Of a DNA stretch of 43,588 nt, positions 36,001-43,588 are shown piece after piece (the first letter of the stretch is position 1; each line of letters opens with the position of its first letter). This DNA comes from Chromera velia. Lineage: Eukaryota > Sar > Chromeraceae. The notes beneath the pieces were generated by a model that made no database searches, had not been told where the DNA came from, and saw only the letters and a list, made by a program, of their open reading frames with translations. The DNA lies in contig JAHBMJ010003835.1 in assembly GCA_018398765.1 (NCBI GenBank), forward strand, positions 33,538-77,125, written 5' to 3'. The position numbers were made by a program, and so were the translations under genes.

Positions 36001-36459
36001 TCAGTTACTCATTCAGTCAGTCATTCAGCCAGTCAACCCTGCATGCATGCCAGGGTGAACTGAGAGTAGTCACGATGAAGGAAGGAAATCGTCGACCAGT
36101 CGTCATGGATCAATACATGGGTGCGAGTAACGCTTCATGATGCCCAGCTCTCTTCTTCCCTTCTTTCTCCTGACTGACTCCTGTACAGATGCCGTGGCCC
36201 CCGCAGTGCCGTCTGCCGTGTCTGCAGGCCCGACTGTGTACCCGAAGACGTCCTCCAGAAGGATTTGGAAGACAGCCTCTGCAGCGTCGTGGGAAGCCCA
36301 ACCTCTGTTTGCGAACCTGATCAAGGTACCCACGTTGCCCTCAGCCTCAGAAGGGAGAGGGGAGAGGCAACCGCTCCTGCTCGTCAGGAGACCCACAGCC
36401 CGCTTAGTGGAGTGGGAAATAAAGAAAAGAAGAAAATAGAAAATGCGTAAGGGACCCAT
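26924..36459 (-). CDS. Chimeric membrane receptor: OpuAC-type binding domain, Cys-rich repeats, multi-TM, long tail
   Basis: Fifteen exons, high to low: 36459-36179, 35645-35539, 35161-35133, 34740-34505, 34194-33792, 33554-33178, 32823-32617, 32395-32167, 31990-31346, 30965-30790, 30505-30320, 29948-29728, 29456-29260, 28967-28899, 28612-26924. All phases close, giving 5052 nt and 1683 residues. A signal peptide (MGPLRIFYFLLFFISHST) precedes an OpuAC/glycine-betaine-type substrate-binding domain (about 35-415; FANRGWASHDAAEAVFQILL, GHIGYPGEQHVWF, CREYFHLLP, FYHYQPDPL). Cys-rich GCC2/GCC3- or ephrin-receptor-like repeats follow (about 415-700; CSLCPQGTYAD, CSSCAAGFF). Then come 9-10 hydrophobic spans (about 700-1110), including FRPEIYFW-NMVLQLRATM. 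A charged Ser/Asp-rich 563-residue tail with no kinase domain ends the protein. An upstream in-frame ATG at 36513 would add 18 residues. A ligand-binding receptor or channel at the cell surface is inferred, possibly for betaine or choline; the ligand is unproven. Confidence 0.82.
30698..30735. repeat. Intronic (ACTC)n repeat
   Basis: Tandem CACT/ACTC units in the receptor intron between exons 30965-30790 and 30505-30320. The same intron begins with GTCAGTCAGTTAGTCAGTCA on the sense strand. Confidence 0.85.
34350..34475. repeat. Intronic GATA/GACA tetranucleotide repeats
   Basis: Runs of (GATA)n mixed with GACA units at 34350-34412 are followed by (GACA)n to about 34473. They lie within the receptor intron between exons 34740-34505 and 34194-33792, and are pyrimidine-rich on the gene's strand. 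Confidence 0.9.
35935..36025. repeat. (ATTC)n and (CAGT)n repeat in the first receptor intron
   Basis: (ATTC)n at about 35936-35957, then (CAGT)n interspersed with CATT units to about 36027. The repeat is in the intron after receptor exon 1, whose donor is itself GTCAGTCAG-like on the sense strand. Confidence 0.88.
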
Positions 36460-36877
36460 TCGCGAGCGGAAAAATTCTTCCATCGCGGCAAGCATAAGAA
36501 CGCTGGATGGCAACCAAGTCTTTTTGTGATGGAAGAGAGGATCACCTTTTTTTTCACGTCCTTTCTCCTACATCTGGTCAGACGTGCAACCACCTCGATC
36601 GAGACAAAAGAATGTGTCGAACTGTCACAGTCCCTTTTTCCATGTACGAGATGGCATGCGTGGCGCGGATAGACGGTTTTCGTATCAACAGACCAAGGCG
36701 ATCACTCAAAGGCTATATGGTGCAGATCTACAATTGAGGAGCGGCCAATGAAGACTGCCTTCATCGTCGAAGTCGACTCGACGGATTGTGGTCCGACCTC
36801 GATCGAGAGTCGAGAGTGCGCATGCATGATGTTAAAAAAAAACATGCAAACAAAAAACCGAGGTAGAAAACCGATAT

Positions 36878-36995
36878 ACATGCATGCATGCAGATTTTGC
36901 AAGCACGCATGATCGATCCGCATGCATGCATGCACCGATGCATGCGCGCGCGCGCGGGGACCCCGGCACGGCCGCGGGTAAACTCCCGGCCCGGC
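36878..36995. promoter_or_regulatory. TGCATGCA cluster and CpG block between divergent genes
   Basis: Clustered CATGCATGCATGC strings (about 36879-36943) pass directly into CGCGCGCGCGGGG and a GC-rich segment (36945-36990). The region lies between the receptor start (36459, minus) and the plus-strand gene whose first recognised exon is 37157. TGCATGCA resembles a known ApiAP2 binding motif in apicomplexans. Function as a bidirectional promoter is inferred. Confidence 0.45.
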
Positions 36996-37156
36996 CAGGT
37001 TGGGTGCCAGTGACACGTAGTAACGCACTGAGGCCGGCTGTTTCGAGCTTTTCAGGCACCTTCGAGCGGCACTCTTTGAGCAGAATTCAAGAGCCCTCAC
37101 TGCCTTGACCTGTCTTGATCTAGATGCAGTGAACCAAATACAGGTTCGGTTTTCAG

Positions 37157-38294
37157 AGCCGGGCTTTGACTGAGCTGGAATTTCTACTGAGCGCGGAGAG
37201 AACCACATCACGAGCCGTCTCCCCGTCTCCTGTCGCTGCCATCGAACACATTGAGAAGTGTGTAGCTACACTGAAGGTGTCTTGCACCAACCAAGCAACT
37301 GTGGCAGAATCCAGCTGTGTAAAGTGTGGTAGACCCTTTGTATGTGACGTTGAATTTGTGAAGAAGGTGATGGCGCAGGATGTACATTTTGACTTCTCTG
37401 ACTGGATCACATGGGTCCAGTCTCAAAATATAAACCATCGCCATCCTCGAGCTCCCCGGATTCGCTTGATCAGAATCCGAAGCATTCGTTTCTGTGAGTC
37501 CAAAGTAGATGCTCATTTTGGTGGCAGAGGCTTTAGAGAGACTCTGGAAAATGTACGGCGCAACCCCACATGGATTGGATTTTTGCGAGCCGCGTATAAC
37601 GCGGAGATTTCAGCCTGGGACTGCATCGATACTGAAGGGCTCCTCGCCTATAAACTTGTGTTTCATCCGGACACGTTCGTCCCGATCAACGATCTTGGCT
37701 GCCTGCCCGAAGAGTTTGAAAAGAAGCGGACGTGGCGAAAAGACGAGGGTCTGACGGTCTACGCACAGGGTGGGGATTTGGGACCGTACTACTTCTTCGA
37801 CACGGAGGGACGGCGGTTCACAGTTCCTGACATCCATCCTTGTGAGTTCATCGTCGTTTGCCTTGCGTTTTTTCTCCTTCATGTCTGCGCATTTTTTTTT
37901 GCCACTAGTACAGAGGACCTTTCTTTTACCTCCCACCGGGCGGTTGTGGCTGGGGGGATGGTTGGGGCCGCTCTGGAATTCTTCAATCCAAGGCTCGAAT
38001 CTCGGTTTGAAATACATGGCATCCGAAGGATGCTTCGGCACGCAACACGAGAAGCAGAAGGGTGCGTACTATGACATCCTTCTCATGTTGGTCTTTTTCA
38101 CTCTGGTCTACTACGCAGTCTTTGGTGCCCCTCAATTTTGTTTGTTTGGTGGCGAGGCTCGTGTTCTGCAAGGCGGGACTTTCTGCTTCAATCGCGAAAC
38201 GCAGATGATTGGAAAGCAGATTCCGGGACTTCGAGAATGCATGGCTTTATTCTTCCTGGGCATTTCTTTTTGCATTGCATGCCGGTGCCTTTGA
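37157..38294 (+). CDS. Unrecognised protein, 5' end missing
   Basis: Three exons, 37157-37841, 37909-38061 and 38119-38294, in consistent phase with GT-AG introns of 67 and 57 bases, give 337 residues. The first exon follows GGTTTTCAG and opens in phase 0 with SRALTELEFLLSAERTTSRA, without an ATG, so at least one upstream exon is missing. It probably lies in or near the CpG block at 36945-36990. Visible features are a CVKC pair, an Arg-rich stretch (PRAPRIRLIRIRSIRF), aromatic-rich segments (WIGFLRAAYNAEISAWDC, GPYYFFDTEGRRFTVPD) and a hydrophobic C-terminal end (MALFFLGISFCIACRCL). I do not recognise the family. If the third intron call is wrong, a hydrophobic 19-residue stretch is added in frame. 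Confidence 0.5.
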
Positions 38295-39420
38295 AGGGCG
38301 GGGGAATGGCGTGCAGTGAATGAATCCTCGCGTGACCCACGACTGTCCCTGCAAATCTGCATGGTGAATTTTTGATTTGCATGGCGCCGTGGCCCTGCTG
38401 TGCGACTGTATCACTGTCACAGTGTCAAGCTGTGTGCATGGAAGGAGGGGGAAAACTTTGAAGCGGGATGACCTGGGTACTACCCGAAACCCAGTGTGTA
38501 TATTCCCCCGTATAGACGGAAGGCTGGTAACTTCAATCTGTCTCAAAGTCTGTTATAGCTATGCAATGTCGCACGTTTATATATGTTCAAGTTGTATGTA
38601 CAGTAAAAAAACAAAATCTGTAAAAAATATATAAAAGATTAGAGAAGAATTAAGAAGAATCTGATTCGTGTATAGTCTTTACATTAATTTTATGTAAAGT
38701 TTAAGAACAGAAAATTATTTATGCGGAAGCTATAGCGGAAGCAGAAAAGCTAAATGCCTATCTAAATGCGGTAGTAGGCTAAGCTGTGGCGGCTTGTTTC
38801 TTTTGTGACGTTTTGTTTATAACTGCATAAATGGACTGTTATTTGTCTCTGGTTTTGGAGACCCTAAGCTAAGCCACAATTAAGTAAGTAAGTAAGATCT
38901 ATCTAGCATGCATGTTTAAGATAGTTTAAGACTAACACGAAAGACCCGTCTAGTCTGGCAAGCTTTAATTTAAATCCTTACCTAGATCCCTGCTTGGGCT
39001 ATATGACTATGAGAAGGGCCGTAAGTTGAGGGAACAAACTTTTACATAAAAGAATGATTAGAGACTAGAATTTAGAGTAGATTAGAGATGTAAGTCAAAT
39101 TGACCAGGGCTTAAGTATAGGCTTAAGTGGTGGTTCATCTAATGTAATTTATTATCATCATTAAGAATTACTCGGCAGTAGCCGGCACTTATACCAGAAG
39201 TTATCATGCAGAAGGTAGCTTATAGAAAGAATTCAAAACAATTTTCGGGGGCCACGGCATGTAATAGCATACTATTTTACAGCATCAAAGTGCCTTTATA
39301 CATGCACCTTATTGCATCTAATTGCATCTATTATTGCACCAGCTGTTGTCTGATTCAGGGTTTTATTATGCATGCCGCGTTCCCATATATGAGAGGCGGA
39401 TCTGTTGTCTCCATTCACAA
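38295..39420. other. AT-rich spacer
   Basis: No coding frame. AT-rich, with GTAAGTAAGTAAG at about 38884. It probably holds the 3' end of the gene upstream; 3' processing signals cannot be assigned with confidence. Confidence 0.55.
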
Positions 39421-39580
39421 TCGATCACGCGGTCCCGGCCGGCCGGCCGGCCACGACCATGCAAGCCTTTCGGCCCGCCCGCGCACCTCCCCGCGCCGCG
39501 GCGTTCCGGCCGCGCGCGGCGCGTTTAGTTTTGCGGTCGTGCATGTTGTGCACTCGCGATCGAGCAAACTGCATGCATGC
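39421..39580. promoter_or_regulatory. CpG block with a GGCC palindrome, upstream of the histidine kinase
   Basis: CCGGCCGGCCGGCCGG at about 39437-39452 is followed by GCCCGCCCGCGCACC and CCGCGCGCGGCGCG-type sequence to 39531. TGCATGCATGCAGCATGCAG follows at 39571-39590. It sits directly upstream of the proposed start at 39607. A promoter is inferred. Confidence 0.45.
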
Positions 39581-39606
39581 AGCATGCAGGGAGCGGTGCA
39601 GCTAAA

Positions 39607-42600
39607 ATGAACACGTACTCAAGGTGAGAGAGCTTTACACACGTTTGTCATAAGATTTCCTTGCGAGACAGTCTTTTCTGCCGTTGTCGGTGTGCTTGAC
39701 TGTGTCGCTTGCGGAATCGGCACCCAGCTGTTGCTTTGTCGTTGTCTGAGGTCACTTTCGATTGACTTTCGAACCGATTTCTTCGTCCAACTTTGGTCTG
39801 GAAAGATCTTTGCACCCCCAGCTCCTCCAAGAGAACCTCAAGAGTCCAGAAAGACAGCCAAAGAAGGGGAAAAGAAGTCTGTGCAGCTGTCTGATGAGTA
39901 TAGACGCAAATGCTTCGAGAGACAGGTAAGGCAACACTTTCTCTCGAGTATACATACGCCATATCAAGCAGAATGCTTACATGTATACGTATATATATAC
40001 ACCCACCCTGTTTTTTGCAGCAAAAATATCTGGGCAGCTACTGTGCGGTGTCTGTGACAGGACTCGCCGCAGTGACCACCGGGCTCTTTTTTGCAAGGCA
40101 AACCCCTCTCCAAGTCTTCCTGTTCCTGATGCTTTCCTTCTTTTGCATCGTTGTAGCGATGTTGCCTGATTATTTTTTATCAAGAGGCAGAGTGACGTCA
40201 GAAATGAGGGAGCAGACTGCGTTTGCGGGACTCATGGGGTTTGTTGTCCTCTTCCGATTTGGACTCGTCGAGTGGAGGCCACCTGCAGCTGTCTTCCTCA
40301 ATGGACACGGCGTTTCAGGTCGGTCTGTTGTTGTACATAGTGTTGTTTTGACTTCCCTTGATTTTCCGCTCTGGTCATTGTTCATCTGTTCTTATCGAGA
40401 CAAATCTGACCCACCTTCTTGCATGCAGTTGATCATTGTATCTCCCTTAATTCCTGCTTCCTTCTCTGCAGCCTTTGTGGTGAAGATGATTCTTCAAAAC
40501 CTGCACATCCCAGAGCGTCACTTCGTTGCCTTGAACCTTGTCGACACACTCCTCTGGGCCCTCACCGGGTTCTACCGATTTCAGGATGCAGACACATCCA
40601 GTGAGATGTTCTGCTACCTGGGCATCGTGCTCGGTCTTCCACTGCTGATGGCATCAGGCTTGCGTCAGTTGTCCATACGGACCCTTGCTGATGCTGAGAA
40701 AGAAGTGCAACAACGCGAACATGCAGAGCAGTCAAGGGACTTTTTTCTCAGCTACCTTATGTATGAGATGCGAAATCCGCTTTCTGGGGCCTCTTTGCTG
40801 CTTTACGAGTTCCTTGAATCTTTAAAAGACTTGGCCAAAAACATGAAAAACAAGGGGTTCAGTGCAGAGCGGTTGAGAAGTTTGACGAGAAAAGAAGTCA
40901 ACCGTCTCCTCCGTCTGGCTTCTGTCATGGTCACCCAGATTGACAAGATGAGAGGGGTGTGTGATGACGTGCTGCAACTCGAAAAGATCCAAAAAGGAAA
41001 ATTCGAATACCTCTTCAACCCCATCCGAGTAGAGGACTGGGTCGAGAAAGTTGCCTTTCAGACCGCTCCCCTCTTCGCTCCCCCCACAGCCCTTGAGGAC
41101 GCCTCCACCCCCCTTCATGGCCCTTGCAGCCTTGGCACAGATGCAAATGAGGGTGTGAACTTCACCTGGGCAATCAATATCACCCCTGCAGTGCAAACTC
41201 TTCTCTCCTCCCTGCCCGTGGGTGTTGCCGACTTTGCAAGACTCGAACAAGTGATCAGCAATTTCGTGAGCAACGCAAAGAAGTTCACCCATACAGGCAG
41301 AGTGAGCCTCCACTTTAACTTTTCTTTGCCGGAGGAAGTGGGAGAGGCGGAACTTGAGAGTGTTTGCTTGGAATCAAAGCAGAAAAGCAGAGCACTCGAC
41401 TTGATCATGTGTGAGAAAGGAACGGGAGAGAAAGATCCTTCTCCATCTGCAGAAGATCCCCCAATGGACTGGGTTGCTCTCAGAGTCTCTGTGGCGGATT
41501 CTGGTGCTGGATTGAGTGATGAAGACATGGGGAATTTATTCAAACCGTATGGGCAAGTCAGGGCAGGGGAACTCCAAAATGGGGGAGGGACAGGGTTGGG
41601 TTTGTGTATCTGCAAGAGCTTTGTGGAGGCACACGCAGGGGGAAGGATTGGAGTGGAGAGTCCGGGCCGAGGGAAGGGGTGCACGTTCTTCTTTCAAATT
41701 TTCATTCCCTTGCTGGATGCCACGAATGCACCCAGCTCAATCGGATACCAAGTCTCGTCCGATTTTGACCTTCCAGCAGCTGCCTGTCACATGTCCACCG
41801 CAGAAAGGAGAGAGTCCATTTTTTCTCTTTTGTCAAGTACTCCTGAAGCTGCTCAGGAGATGGTCACCCCTCCCAACATCCTTTTTATTCCTGCATTTGA
41901 AGAGTCGGCAGCTTCAGGGAGATCAGGAATGTCCGCAGTCTCTCAAATGAAGTGCAAACCCAAATTGTCCGACTGCACACCCGACACCCGAGCACCGGAC
42001 ACCCCACCCTGCCTAAGCCTTGGCTCTCCTGTCACCCAGAAAAATTCGATGCCCTCATCTGATCATTTCGATTCAGTCTTTTCTCAACTACAGAGAGCTG
42101 ATGACCCTGACGATACAATTCCTGTCACCCCTGTCGTCCCCCCCGCCCGTCTCACCCCCTCAAGTGCCGACGTGCTCCTGGTAGACGATGACCGATTCTG
42201 TCTGATGGCGGGGTCTGCAGCCATCAGGCGACTCGGCTACTCTGTCTGCACTGCGGAAGACGGGGAGGAGGCGTGTGGCCTTATCATATCTCAAAAGTTT
42301 TCCTTCCGTTTTATCTTGATTGACAAGAACATGCCTAGAATGGAGGGGCCTGAGACGGTCAGAAAGCTCGTCTCTTTCTTCTCCTCCGCCCAAACCAAAC
42401 GAGAAGCACGACAGCATCAGTCCCCCGACGGAGGAGACCCAGGCTGTCTGTGTGACTGTCCCCTTACCGATTCCCAAACCCCCCCCCCCGTCATCCTAGG
42501 GTGCACAGGTGACGCAACTCCAGAGTCCCGAGAACTGTTCCTCCAAGCAGGGGCTCACAGGGTCATTTTCAAACCTCTGCAGCCTTCCCAACTGGCAGAG

Positions 42601-43245
42601 ACACTCAAAGAGCTCGAAAAGGAATTTCCTCAGAGGACAAAACGGAAAGAAGACGAAATGCAAAAGGAACAAAAAGAAGAAGCAGAAAAGAGCGAGGAAA
42701 ACATAAGTAAAGAAGAAACAGAAGGAGAAGACGGTTCTCCTGACCGTGCACTGCCCATCCCCTTCCCCCCCGTCTCCCCTGCCGTTTCCACTGCTCGAAA
42801 TTCTCCCTCAAGTGCCGACGTGCTCCTGGTAGACGATGACCGATTCTGTCTGATGGCGGGGTCTGCAGCCATCAGGCGACTCGGCTACTCTGTCTGCACT
42901 GCGGAAGACGGGGAGGAGGCGTGTGACCTCATCATATCTCAAAAGTTTTCTTTCCGTTTTATTCTAATTGACAGCCAGATGCCTAGAATGAACGGTCGAG
43001 AGGCTGTGGAGCACTTGTCTGCTTTCTTCAAGAAGGGGACCTCGGAAGGTGAGGGGGACATGAGATCGCATTTTCCCGTCATTGTGGGGTGCACAGGCGA
43101 CAGTACAGAAGAGAGCAGAAACAGGTTCCTGGAGGCGGGAGCAGCACATGTGCTTCACAAACCTCTCCAGCCATCCCACCTCGCAGAAACGCTCCATTCT
43201 CTGGAGCGAGCAGCTGAAATGGTGAACGGACTGGCAAACATGTGA
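39607..43245 (+). CDS. Membrane hybrid histidine kinase with two receivers; H-box His replaced by Tyr
   Basis: Exons 39607-39623, 39751-39925, 40021-40318 and 40472-43245 are in phase and give 1087 residues. The tiny first exon (MNTYS) is the least certain. Several N-terminal hydrophobic segments (about 70-245) precede a dimerisation/phosphoacceptor-like region reading FFLSYLMYEMRNPLSG. The position of the usual His (S-H-E-x-R-N-P-L) is Tyr261, codon TAT at 40762. The ATPase domain is complete: N box LEQVISNFVSNAKKFT, G1 box DSGAGL, F box LFKPYGQ, G2 box GGGTGLGLCICKSF. Receiver 1 has DDD, phospho-Asp781 in ILIDKNMPRM, Thr in GCTGD and Lys in FKPL. Receiver 2 is similar, with Asp997. Such hybrid kinases sense signals at membranes. 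With no His the protein may signal only through its receivers or with another subunit. The stop is TGA at 43243. Confidence 0.9.
42157..42277 (+). repeat. 121-bp exact repeat, copy 1 (receiver 1)
   Basis: This stretch in the first receiver domain of the histidine kinase is identical, base for base, to 42805-42925 in the second receiver, at an offset of 648 bases (216 codons). Beyond base 42277 the copies differ at scattered sites and then diverge. Confidence 0.95.
42805..42925 (+). repeat. 121-bp exact repeat, copy 2 (receiver 2)
   Basis: Identical to 42157-42277. The downstream halves of the two receivers are clearly diverged, so the identity is confined to the N-terminal half of the domain. 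Confidence 0.95.
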
Positions 43246-43588
43246 GATGGATCGATGGTACCTCCCCAAAGAGATTAGACAATTCAGCTGATCACTCACA
43301 GATGATTGTTCTGCAATGTCATTTCTGTAGTAAGAACGGGCGACCAGAGAAAGAAATTCTGATGATGGATGCGATGCGTATGTCTGCATGAGAAACACAC
43401 TGTATGATCGAAGTGAGAAGAGGGATCGAGGCCCCAGTCGATCGCTTGCGTCCATTCTCTCATGCACTCTTTTCTTAAGCACTTGATTAGCGTGCATGTA
43501 CGCATGGTGATGTGAGGAGCCTAAGGGAAATGAAGTAATGCAAACTTTGCATGGTCGGTTGTTTGTAGAGACTCCGTGCGCTGGTACT
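43246..43588. other. 3' flank of the histidine kinase gene
   Basis: No supported gene. The minus-strand frames entering the kinase gene lack family features. Confidence 0.5.

Noticed and set aside
36103-36178. Extension of receptor exon 1 through to the in-frame stop near 36105
   Set aside because: The donor at 36178 gives the right phase to join the next binding-domain exon; the extension is intron.
37770-38294. 174-codon uninterrupted frame as a separate gene
   Set aside because: Its first part overlaps the upstream exon in another frame; the GT-AG intron 37842-37908 joins the two into one protein.

Overview
The window is nuclear DNA of a unicellular eukaryote. Genes contain many GT-AG introns, coding exons are GC-rich, spacers are AT-rich, and simple repeats are abundant. 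The gene set (epsilon-tubulin, a two-pore K+ channel with EF-hands, a hybrid histidine kinase, ribonuclease-inhibitor-type LRRs, and a bacterial-type binding-protein domain fused to a multi-pass receptor) together with frequent TGCATGCA motifs suggests an alveolate alga of the chromerid type, such as Chromera velia. That assignment is inference and is not proven by any single gene.

Layout: (1) 1-486, minus, 5' end of a class III purple-acid-phosphatase-like metallophosphatase that runs off the edge. (2) 1374-8878, minus, an intron-rich epsilon-tubulin gene. (3) 10074-11111, plus, a two-exon RBBP9-like serine hydrolase, divergent from epsilon-tubulin across a short CpG-rich block. (4) 12010-13175, plus, a broken RING/TRAF-zinc-finger gene, followed by a large GA/GT repeat region with a roughly 80-bp minisatellite. 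(5) 15960-19530, plus, a TPK-type potassium channel with a very long disordered tail. (6) 20443-25002, plus, an eight-exon LRR protein with one apparent frameshift. (7) 25.0-26.9 kb, AT-rich spacer with a hairpin and an unusual AT-rich ORF. (8) 26924-36459, minus, a 15-exon gene whose splice phases all close to give one 1683-residue protein: signal peptide, OpuAC-type (glycine-betaine/choline) substrate-binding domain, GCC2/GCC3-like cysteine-rich repeats, 9-10 membrane spans and a 563-residue cytoplasmic tail. (9) 37157-38294, plus, an unrecognised gene. (10) 39607-43245, plus, a membrane hybrid histidine kinase with two receiver domains.

The most notable items are the OpuAC-multi-TM chimeric receptor and the histidine kinase. 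The kinase has a complete ATPase domain and two intact receivers, but its H-box histidine is a tyrosine. Its two receivers also share a perfectly identical 121-bp stretch, which points to recent duplication or gene conversion. The receptor, the kinase and the K+ channel are all membrane signalling proteins, but nothing in the sequence shows that they act in one pathway. Several genes have their 5' ends next to compact CpG-rich blocks set in AT-rich DNA. Introns are strongly pyrimidine-rich on the sense strand, and many start with GTCAGT, often repeated in tandem. Exon coordinates come from reading frames, splice phase and family similarity, without transcript data.
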